From Antedon mediterranea (taxonomy: Eukaryota > Echinodermata > Crinoidea > Comatulida > Antedonidae): 64,000 nt of DNA. Each line of letters opens with the position of its first letter. Position 1 is the stretch's first letter. Below are positions 55,385 through 64,000 of this stretch, piece by piece. Below the pieces are notes generated by a model, which saw nothing but the letters and a program-made list of their open reading frames with translations, had not been told where the DNA came from and searched no databases. The stretch spans positions 30,329,871 through 30,393,870 of the forward strand of contig NC_092676.1 in assembly GCF_964355755.1 (NCBI RefSeq), read 5' to 3'. The position numbers were made by a program, and so were the translations under genes.

Positions 55385-58300
55385 ATGAGCATTTTAAGCG
55401 AATCTTCCTGTAGCCTGAGTGATTTTGATGCTATAGGCTTTGATCTTGATCATACTCTTTGCAAATACAAGTTAGACATACTTTTTCCAGTATGTTGTAG
55501 CATTTATTTATTATCAAAATAGGCGTATTACTAAAAACACTAGCTCTAGGCTTTAGGCCTACACAACATGTGCTGGCTCTGGGTGGTGAACAGTGCAGTT
55601 CGTCGCCTCGGTTATGGAACGCCCAAATTCATGAAACGCCACAATGGACAAAATATGTCATGTTCATTTCGGCCGACAGGTATGGTGTGCCAATAGCCAG
55701 AAATCATGTGAAGTTTTTTTTTCGCGGATTGAAACTATCTTAGCTACTAGGTATAGGCCCATCTTGACAACAGATAAAGACTTCATTCTTAATGGTGGTA
55801 GGACTAGGCCTAGGCCTTACTTACTTTAGTTGCGAAAGGAGTTCTCGCAGAAAAGAGATCAGTCCGATACATTTTTTTTTAACAATTTTGTCCTATAATT
55901 CATCCATCCATGCTCACATTTTTTTACCCTCTTCCCCCTCTACTACCCCAATGTCATAAATAACGTTTCATTTCAGTTTCTTTACAAATGTTTAGTGAAA
56001 CACCTTGTTGAAGATCTTGGCTATGATGAAGATATTGCTCGTCCTCTAGAAGAACATAAAGATTTTGTGTATGTACTTCTTCTTCACAACAGATCATTGG
56101 CACCCAGGCATAACATAATGCACTTTGTCAATTGTATGACCCACTATACAACCCCCAGGAGAGGTGCGTCATTTACAAATAATTATTGACGCAGGAATGG
56201 TCACCTAAAGGTAAGTCATATTTTTGACGCACAGGTGCGTCCTGGTATTCACGCACATCGGACAAATGACGCACCTCTCCCGGGGGTCGTATAGTGCATA
56301 AAATAAATTAAAGGTGAAATAAACAAAAGAAGAAAAATTGTTCAAGTTCAAATTTTTTTTCTTGAATCTTGTTTTCTGTAGAACAAAGGGTCTTGTTTTG
56401 GATGTTGAAAAAGGAAACTTTTTTAAGTTCTCAGAAAATGGCTACATTTTACGTGCCAGTCACGGTACTAGTCCTCTGAGTGACGAGGAAATTGAAGAAT
56501 TGTACGGTAAAGAGCGCCACTGGAAACATTTCAAAGATCTTAAAGAAACATTGACACAAAATTGTAAGTACAAATACATTCTTGGTGCCAGATCTCTTGA
56601 AAATAGCAGGGCCTCAGCCAGCATAAATAATTATATTTAAAGCATCTTTGCCTCGTCTGTTTTTAACCTCTAGATATGACCTTGAATAAGATGACATTGT
56701 AAATACCATTGCTACTTACATAACCAAAATATTTTATATACATTTTATTTTATCCTTCTTGGGCCCTCATCCATACATACAAAGGATAAAAAGGGGAAAT
56801 AGGAACAGAATAGAATGGTATGGCTAAAATCCCTGGCAATTGATAAATGTATTTCTTTCTTTTTGCTTTGCTGTAGGCCTATTTCTCCAATGAATGGTAT
56901 GGCTAAAATCCCTGGCAATTGATAAATGTATTTTCTTTCTTTTTGCTTTGATGTAGGCCTATTTCTCCTATGAATGGTATGGCTAAAATCCCTGGCAATT
57001 GATAAATGTATTTTCTTTCTTTTTGCTTTGCTGTAGGCCTATTTCTCCTATGAATGGTATGGCTAAAATCCCTGGCAAATGATAAATGTATTTTCTTTCT
57101 TTTTGCTTTGCTGTAGGCCTATTTCTCCTATGAATGGTATGGCTAAAATCCCTGGCAATTGATAAATGTAATTTCTTTCTTTTTGCTTTGATGTAGGCCT
57201 ATTTCTCCTATGAATGATATCCTTAATGATATCCACCGAACCTCAAACCTGCTAAAATTTTTTCTATATGCTGATGACACTACAGTTTTTCATGCCAACA
57301 AAAACATCCAAACTCTTTTTGACACCTTTAATACCAATGTTATCCCCTTGTCCCAGTACTTTATTGCCAACAAACTCTCCCTCAATCATAATAAATGTAG
57401 TTACATCCTATTCGGAACCCCGCAGTTGACTAGAGGTATTGATGTGTCCCCACTTAAAGTCGTTATTGATAATCAAGAAATCCCCTCTGTAAAGTATAAT
57501 AAATTTCTTGGCATTATCGACAACTCTCTCTCATGGAAACCCCATATCCAAGAAATTGAGAACAAAGTGTCTAAGAACCTTGGGATCATTTCTAGGCTTT
57601 CTTCCTTCCTCCCAACTAATATTCTCAGGACCCTTTATTGCACACTCATCCTTCCTTATTTGAGCTATGGTAACATTGTCTGGGCCAACACTTACCCTTC
57701 AAACATCATTAAACTCTCTATCCTACAAAAAAAAGCTATCAGGACTATATCTGGCGCTCATCCACTGTCACATTCCTCCCACTTATTCTCCAAACTCAAT
57801 CTTCTCAAACTCTCGGACATTAACCTATCCCAGCAAGGTGTCTTTGTTTTTTTGGCCACTCACTCACTTCTCCCTTGCCATCTTAACGACCTTTTCGCTC
57901 CTAATAATACCGTTCATAAATATTACACTAGAACAAGAAATAACATATATATCCCTAACCATAACACCAATTATTTTCAACATAGCATTAGATATTCTGG
58001 ACCTCTATTGTTTAACAATTTACCCCCCTCAATTTCCTGTGCTGCTAACCGCTATTCATTCAAGAATAACATTAAAAATTACCTTTTGTCTCATTACTGA
58101 TCGATCTGTTTGATATGGTCGTTGTTTCCATGTTCCGTGACTTGCTATCTTTATTATTCATTTGTCATCATATTCGCTATATGCCATGCAGCTGTACTTT
58201 TTTCTGTTCTTTTTTATTTTTTATTCCAACTTTTATCTACTGGTTTTATATATATTTTGTATTTCTTTATTGTTTAATTAATTTATTTTCTTTATTTATT

Positions 58301-61300
58301 TATTTTTTTTCTTCTCTTAATTTAAATATGTAAAGGCAATCCCGTCACAAGATTGTAATCTTTTTGGGATTTGCCTTCGTCCATTTTCTTGTTTTATCAC
58401 TTGCCATTTTGTTTTTGTTACTTTTGTCTTTTGGACGTGAATAAATGTTCTTTGAATTGAATTGAATTTAAATTGAATGGTATGGCTAATCTCCCTGGCA
58501 TTTGATAAATGTATTTTCTTTCTTTTTGCTTTGCTGTAGGCCTATTTCTCCTATGAATGGTATGGCTAAAATCCCTGGCAATTGATAAATGTATTTTCTT
58601 TCTTTTTGCTTTGATGTAGGCCTATTTCTCCTATGAATGGTATGGCTAAAATCCCTGGCAATTGATAAATGTATTTTCTTTCTTTTTGCTTTGCTGTAGG
58701 CCTATTTCTCCTATGAATGGTATGGCTAAAATCCCTGGCAATTGATAAATGTATTTTCTTTCTTTTTGCTTTGCTGTAGGCCTATTTGCTGTAGGCCTAT
58801 TTGCTGTAGGCCTATTTGCTTTAGGCCTATTTCTCCTATTTTTTAGGCAAACTGCAGATCATCAGGTGATTAGGGGTTTTTGTTTGTATTCTATGCTATG
58901 ATAAAAAGGTTCGGAAAACATGACAAAGTTACATGACAAAGTTACATGACAAAGTTACTGTACATGACAAAGTTACATGACAAAGTTACTGTACATGACA
59001 AATTCAGAAAATCTAAAAAGACAAAATTCTAGCCAGAGTAAATGCTATACTGCCCCCTAGAACTAAATTTTGCAAATATATTTGATACAGTACATTTGAC
59101 AAAACAAAATATAAATTTTATTAGCTTCATTTTATTATACATAATTATTTTAAATTAGAAGTTTAATTTCTGTCATCAATTGCAAGAATTGAAAGAAGTT
59201 AATGCTACAGAGAGCTCTAATACCTCTACTACAAGCAAGCAATGAATTAGAAAGGAAAAGATATAAATAGAACATTGATTAGTGTGTTGATTACCTAAAT
59301 GTATACATATGAATAATGATCCAAGCTCTAAGGAGTTGTTGATAATTAAACACAATATATGGTAACTACAGTCTTACTTCATTGATTTTTATATATTAGA
59401 AAAGTAAAATTTCCTTGGACTTTGTAATTGGAAATAATATATATTATATCAATATTTTGTTATTAAATCCATGGATTAGAATCAAGTAGTTTAGACTTAA
59501 AGATGGAAATGAAATATTTAATTATTCTTTTGAGAGCAGCAATTTAAATTGCTTCATTTGCCTGAAGAACCCAAAGTCATTACTCCGTCACATGCCGTTA
59601 CACTCAACATTCTAATATTCGATATTATCCTCTCTCGTATTTAAAGTCAATGGTTTACTTTATTCTAAATAGCAATTATAATAGTATTTGTCTGGTAATG
59701 ATGTATTCAAATGTTTTTACTGTAGAATAACTATTATAAAAAAAAATTATTTTTAAAAAGGCTTTCAAAAAATGTATCCTTTGAAATAAACAAATGTTGC
59801 ATAATATTGAAAGTACATCATAATATTACCATGAACCATCATATTACCATGGACCATCATATTACGATGAACCATCATATTACCATGGACCATCATATTA
59901 CGTAGACATTTTCAGTTTTAATAGTAAAATTGTATGTAGAGAAATAAACTATAAAATAGCCTTTAGTATTCACAAAAATTATACTAGATACATTTGTTAA
60001 GTGGGCATTGATGTCGGCATAATAGAGAGAGCATGACATTAAAATTATACTAGATACATTTGTTAAGTGGGCATTGATGTCGGCATAATAGAGAGAGCAT
60101 GACATTTCTTATAATAAAATACCATGCAATTCCAAGGTAACGGGCGTGAAATTTGGCAAAAAGTAGTAGATGAGATGGATTTATTAATTTGCATTTACTA
60201 ATAACATGGATTTACCAAAGCCTTGTGTTCGATTTTAGCTTTACATAAGAGGACCTGGGATTATACTGAGAATGGGTGCAGCACCTTGATTCCCGGACAT
60301 TGACTCTATTCCATCATAACAAGTTCCTGTTGTTCATGTTTAAGAATCCTAACATTTGGACCTGGGATAAGGGTACCTGGGATTCGACTAAGAATGGGTG
60401 CAGCACCTTGATTCCGGGGCATTGACTCTATTCCATCATAACAAGTTCCTGTTGTTCATGTTTAAGAATCCTAACATTTGTGTATCCTACACAGCAGGGT
60501 ATTGATTTACTTGGAGACTTGTATAATGTTTGAATTATGATAATCTGATTAGTTTCATACTATTAACTTATATTTAAATACCATGAGTGTAAGGGATATG
60601 TATTTATTTTTACTTGAACATTTTTGTTTACACTCTGAATAATATAAAATAATAAAGTAGGTATGAATATTACAATGAGTGAGTGTATCACATTATTATG
60701 TAACTGTCACACCTTTTTTGTGGAATATAAATTGCGTTGAGGTTTACTGCTTCGTCTTGTATTTCAAACACAGTTTTATCCAAGACTACAAGACATGTTA
60801 TTGCATCTTTGTATAATTATTATCAACTGTAATGTCAATTCACAATAATGTAGAAATCTGAGCTTTATTCCTTTGAGGGATAAAGCACAAGAATCAAATG
60901 GCATTTGCTACAAGAACTATAAATGACGTTGCTAGTGTATTCATTAATGTTTTTGTAGTTAACATTATTGAACAAACATTAATTTTATCAAAATGTCAAT
61001 AAAATAACCATTAAAAATGCCTAATATGTATTCAGATACAACTTCACAACATATTCAGTTTATATTCAGTTTTAGTATAGCAATGCCTCATAAACAGTCA
61101 TAGTATAGTCAACATAGCCTTATAAACAGTCATAGTCAACATAGCCTCAATATTAAAACACAACATAATTCTAGAATATTAAGCTTGGAAAGAAAACAGA
61201 TGAAAAGATAATTAAAATAAGAAATAATAATTTGAAACTACATTCCAAATAGAAATAGATGATAATGTTCTGAACTTTAAATCTAGGACAAACTGAATGT

Positions 61301-64000
61301 TTGATTCTGATTTTTATTTTGCCCAGATGTAACAGATTCTTTCCAGGCATAAAGTAGCCTATGTTGATACCATATTAGTTAGGCATTTTAAAGTAGCCTA
61401 TGTTGATACCATATTAGTTAGGGGTGTCACGAAACCTAAGACCACGAAAGCTAAGACCCCCTAAGACCTAAGATCACGAAAGCTAAGACCCAAGACCTAA
61501 GATTACAAATATTTTTCTTTCGCACCTGCCTTGTATTTTAACTCCCAACATTTATTCTGAATACCACACCTTAGAATTGGCACTTTCATAAAAAAGAATC
61601 ACATAAAAAGTAACAAATACATTTTTAAATTGATGATTTACAGACGTTTTTCTCGCACACAAACTGTTTGCGAATTTCGCATGACTAGCCTACAGTACAG
61701 TAGCAGTAGGCCTTCCACCATGTTCAATGTTTTTGTTTCTATGGAACGTCAAAAGAGCAAAAATTATATAGAGGGCTGAAAACTCTGTGGAGTCCGTCTA
61801 CAGTGTGGATGGAACAATGTAAAATTAAAATTGTAATGATAATAATATAATCATGCAAGTACGAAGAAATAAATACTGGCAAATAAATTTTAATTTAAAA
61901 ATCATGATTTGTTTCGTTTTCTTTCTGTTTTTATACTTGTACTATTATTGTTGCTCTTTTGGCGCTCCATAGAAACAAAAACATTGAGCATGGGGGAGGC
62001 TCGAGGAGTTACAGTATACAAAGAAACATGTCTGTAAAATCATCAATTTAAAGGATTTATTTATTTGTTTTTTATGTGTTTCTCCGTCTGAAAGTACTTA
62101 TAAATCCTAATTTTAAAGTGTGGTATTCAGGATAAAGTTCGTCAACAAATTTGGAGTCAAAATACAAGAAAGGCAGGTGCGTAAGAAAAACATCCTCTGA
62201 ACCAACACAATGGAGTAAATATATACCAACAAACAACCCGTCAAGTTTGTTTGTTGTAAAAAAAAATATACATTTACTCAACGGGCGGAAATAATGTTAG
62301 TTTATCTATGTTTTGCGGTAGTATTTAATTATATTTATGGTAATAAATGAAACCGTACTGTGTTTAAAATTATGTATGGATAAACAAGTATTGTTTTTAA
62401 GCTGTAGTATATCTTAGAATTTGTAATCTTAGGTCTTGGGTCTTAGCTTTCGTGATCTTAGGTCTTAGGGGGTCTTAGCTTTCGTGCTCTTAGGTTTCGT
62501 GACACCCTATTAGTTAGGCATAAAGTAGCCTATGTTGATACCATATTAGTTAGGCATAAAGTAGCCTATGTTGATACCATATTAGTTACGCATTTTAAAG
62601 TAGCCTATGTTGATACCATATTAGTTACGCATTTTATTTTGCCCAGATGTAACAGATTCTTTCCAGGCATAAAGTAGCCTATGTTGATACCATATTATGC
62701 CCAGATGTAACAGATTCTTTCCAGGCATAAAGTAGCCTATGTTGATACCATATTATGCCCAGATGTAACAGATTCTTTCCAGGCATAAAGTAGCCTATGT
62801 TGATACCATATTATGCCCAGATGTAACAGATTCTTTGCAGGCATAAAGTAGCCTATGTTGATACCATATTATGCCCAGATGTAACAGATTCTTTCCAGGC
62901 ATAAAGTAGCCTATGTTGATACCATATTAGTTAGGCATTTTAAAGTAGCCTATGTTGATACCATATTAGTTAGGCATTTTAAAGTAGCCTATGTTGATAC
63001 CATATTAGTTAGGCATTTTAAAGTAGCCTATGTTGATACCATATTAGTTAGGCATAAAGTAGCCTATGTTGATACCATATTAGTTAGGCATTTTAAAGTA
63101 GCCTATGTTGATACCATATTAGTTAGGCATTTTAAAGTAGCCTATGTTGATACCATATTAGTTAGGCATAAAGTAGCCTATGTTGATACCATATTAGTTA
63201 GGCATTTTAAAGTAGCCTATGTTGATACCATATTAGTTAGGAATTTTAAAGTAGCCTATGTTGATACCATATTAGTTAGGCATTTTATTTGATGTATACT
63301 GCTTTACTCATTAGTAGATCATTCATTCTTTCATACACATTTATTCAGTTATTTGACAATGAGTATTGATTCCAGTCAAAATTGGCTTTCTTGATAGAAA
63401 CACTTAATTATAATGTTCAGAAGTCTACAATGATGATTTTAATAATAAAAGAGTCATGAAGGTTTGAAATGAATAATGTATAGTTGATAATATAACAGTA
63501 GAATTGTTTATACTAAGATGGATGTGGTATTCTATGTAGTGTTGAATTTTAATAATAAAAGAGTCGTGATGGTTTGAAATGAATAATGTATAGTTGAATA
63601 CAACAACAGATATGAGTCCATTGAAGCTTGTATTGTGTAATTGAAATACAATTAGCCTAGTGTTTAATAATAGAAGAGTCATGATTTAATTAAATGTTAA
63701 AAAGTTCGTGCTTTCGTTCATTATTATCTCAGGTCTAAGCTGATAAACTATCAGATGTCTTGTGTACTTCTTTATTAATTTATTCTCGCATCATTAAGTA
63801 TTCAAAACGCACTTAACGTAATTTAAATACATCCTGCACCCCTTAAATGTTCAATTTTTTGGCAACCAATATTTTCTGGCCGTAATCAACCTTTTCTGGT
63901 CAAGAGACAACCAATATTTTCTGGCCGTAATAACCTTTTCTGGTCAAGAGACAACCAATATTTTCTGGCCGTAATCAACCTTTTCTGGTCAAGAGACAAC
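55385..64000 (+). CDS. NT5DC1: NT5DC1-like 5'-nucleotidase domain protein, first three exons (3' end outside window)
   Basis: Exons: 55385-55489, 55977-56068, 56382-56563; donors GTATGT, GTATGT and GTAAGT. They give 126 codons of a protein about 455 residues long in human. Exon 1 carries the HAD nucleophile motif in AIGFDLDHTLCKYKL (DxDxT type; human VVGFDLDHTLCRYNL). Exon 2 reads FLYKCLVKHLVEDLGYDEDI, and exon 3 KGLVLDVEKGNFFKFSENGY then ILRASHGTSPLSDEEIEELY and HWKHFKDL (human KGLALDLEDGNFLKLANNGT and VLRASHGT). The family is a haloacid-dehalogenase-type hydrolase related to cytosolic IMP/GMP nucleotidases; its substrate is not established to my knowledge. No later exon was found up to 64000, so intron 3 exceeds 7.4 kb. 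Confidence 0.92.
56110..56298. mobile_element. GACGCACC-family MITE, copy B, in NT5DC1 intron 2
   Basis: Left CACTATACAACCCCCAGGAG, AGGTGCGTCATTT; right AAATGACGCACCTCTCCCGG, GGGTCGTATAGTG, which are inverted. The left arm carries an extra TGCACTTTGTCAATTGTATG outside. Intron 2 of NT5DC1 is only 313 nt, so this element makes up most of it. Confidence 0.8.
56564..56812 (+). other. Start of NT5DC1 intron 3
   Basis: AT-rich sequence between the exon 3 donor and the 80 bp array. Nothing else is seen. Confidence 0.5.
56813..57217 (+). repeat. 80 bp tandem repeat, left part (five copies)
   Basis: Units start GAATGGTATGGCTAAAATCC at 56813, 56893, 56973, 57053 and 57133. Each contains TTTTCTTTCTTTTTGCTTTG, then C/ATGTAGGCCTATTTCTCC, which looks like a polypyrimidine tract plus 3' splice site. 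A retrotransposon interrupts the array at 57217. Confidence 0.95.
57218..58473 (+). mobile_element. 5'-truncated non-LTR retrotransposon, C-terminal reverse transcriptase
   Basis: One open frame of about 293 codons, from about 57221 to the stop at 58098-58100. It contains the RT catalytic box FLYADDTTVF, KLSLNHNKCSYILFG, the thumb-like KFLGIIDNSLSWKPHI, RTLYCTLILPYLSYGNIVWA, and the terminal signature RYSGPLLFNNLPPSI. This is the end of a Jockey/CR1/L2-type pol; the endonuclease and RT fingers are missing. After a 3' UTR of about 350 bp it ends in short ATTGA repeats. TGAATG at both borders (57212-57217, 58474-58479) is a possible target duplication, though the repeat context makes it ambiguous. 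The intact frame suggests a recent insertion. Confidence 0.88.
58474..58845 (+). repeat. 80 bp tandem repeat, right part (four copies), plus a 15 bp sub-repeat
   Basis: Continues the unit of 56813 with starts at 58475, 58555, 58635 and 58715. The last unit degenerates into four copies of the 15 bp word GCTGTAGGCCTATTT near 58775-58830. Confidence 0.95.
58915..59000 (+). repeat. ACATGACAAAGTT short tandem repeats
   Basis: ACATGACAAAGTT(ACTGT) occurs about five times with variable spacing. The following 59000-59810 is AT-rich intron without supported features. Confidence 0.8.
59818..59900 (+). repeat. About 20 bp tandem repeat (CATCATATTACCATGGAC)
   Basis: Four to five copies of a unit ACCATCATATTAC(C/G)ATG(A/G)A. 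Confidence 0.88.
59973..60108 (+). repeat. Direct duplication of about 65 bp
   Basis: AAATTATACTAGATACATTT, GTTAAGTGGGCATTGATGTC and GGCATAATAGAGAGAGCATG occurs twice in tandem. Confidence 0.92.
60240..60490 (+). repeat. Direct duplication of about 120 bp
   Basis: ACCTGGGATTATACTGAGAA (second copy ACCTGGGATTCGACTAAGAA) through ATGGGTGCAGCACCTTGATT, CATCATAACAAGTTCCTGTT and TTTAAGAATCCTAACATTTG occurs twice. 60490-61310 is AT-rich intron without supported features. Confidence 0.92.
61315..61421 (+). repeat. AAGTAGCCTATGTTGATACC minisatellite, left part
   Basis: Two and a half copies of the array that continues at 62508, starting with the CCCAGATGTAACAGATTCTT variant. Interrupted at 61421 by the inserted element. 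Confidence 0.93.
61422..62507. mobile_element. Long-armed palindromic element, copy 2 (inverse orientation to copy 1)
   Basis: Ends GGGTGTCACGAAACC and GGTTTCGTGACACCC, with TATTAGTTAG directly repeated on both outer sides (61412-61421 and 62508-62517). The interior matches the reverse complement of 49276-50378 throughout; for example AACATTGAGCATGGGGGAGG near 61980 against the inverse of the stretch near 49820. 1086 bp against 1103 bp. No protein is encoded. Confidence 0.82.
62508..63290 (+). repeat. 34-58 bp minisatellite with higher-order structure
   Basis: Core AAGTAGCCTATGTTGATACC followed by ATATTAGTTAGGCA(TTTTA). A block of five longer units (58 bp) at about 62635-62925 adds CCCAGATGTAACAGATTCTT TCCAGGCATA. 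Short units flank this block on both sides. Confidence 0.95.
63436..63680 (+). repeat. Diverged tandem repeats of about 110 bp
   Basis: TTTTAATAATAAAAGAGTC(A/G)TG followed by GGTTTGAAATGAATAATGTA TAGTTGA occurs twice in full, and a third partial copy (TTTAATAATAGAAGAGTCAT) closes the block. Confidence 0.8.
63865..64000 (+). repeat. 45 bp tandem repeat running off the window end
   Basis: Three copies of CAACCAATATTTTCTGGCCG, TAATCAACCTTTTCTGGTCA, AGAGA reach base 64000, so the array is longer than seen. Between 63681 and 63864 nothing else is visible. Confidence 0.93.

Noticed and set aside
57667-58113. 148-codon second frame inside the retrotransposon
   Set aside because: Overlaps the real RT frame out of phase and has no RT motifs.
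58859-58877. Possible 19-nt NT5DC1 microexon after TATTTTTTAG
   Set aside because: Too short to judge, no homology with the NT5DC1 sequence expected next, and it lies at the degenerate end of a tandem array.

Overview
The window is animal nuclear DNA: AT-rich, with genes split by short GT-AG introns, dense in minisatellites and non-autonomous DNA transposons, and dotted with TAGGCCTAGGCC-type words. Protein content and intron style suggest an invertebrate deuterostome, most likely an echinoderm (inference; no species marker is visible). Nothing prokaryotic, no CRISPR array and no operon is present.

Layout. (1) 1-4951, plus: the C-terminal half of GPN1 (GPN-loop GTPase 1). One intron is filled by a 3.4 kb array of a 46 bp unit. 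(2) 5698-10598, minus: three tandem two-exon paralogues of a small four-helix membrane protein of the DoxX-like/TMEM35 family. (3) 10.6-12.1 kb: the divergent promoter interval, with two tRNA-like SINE heads. (4) 12092-44809, plus: a complete afadin gene (AFDN/canoe), 25 exons and about 1991 residues (RA1, RA2, FHA, DIL, PDZ, long coiled tail). A 17-copy in-frame QQRAE repeat lies in the last exon. (5) 46.2-48.8 kb: a block of inverted-repeat transposons. (6) 48937-54182, plus: MRPS15 (mitochondrial ribosomal protein uS15m), six exons, one intron apparently of GC-AG type. (7) 55385 to beyond the window end, plus: the first three exons of NT5DC1 (HAD-type 5'-nucleotidase domain protein). Its third intron runs off the window and carries an 80 bp tandem array split by a 5'-truncated non-LTR retrotransposon, a 34-58 bp array split by a long-armed inverted-repeat element, and several smaller tandem repeats.

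The genes are unrelated housekeeping or junctional genes and do not form a pathway. The unusual content lies in the repeats: transposons inserted into minisatellites at points that can still be read, an element packed with near-identical 18 bp palindromes, two opposite-orientation copies of a palindromic long-TIR element about 11 kb apart, a TTAA-flanked element, and two candidate afadin cassette exons (27 and 45 nt) that keep frame. I found no convincing new multi-gene system. The nearest to undescribed biology are the GCGCAATTT palindrome element, the long-armed element and the afadin microexons.
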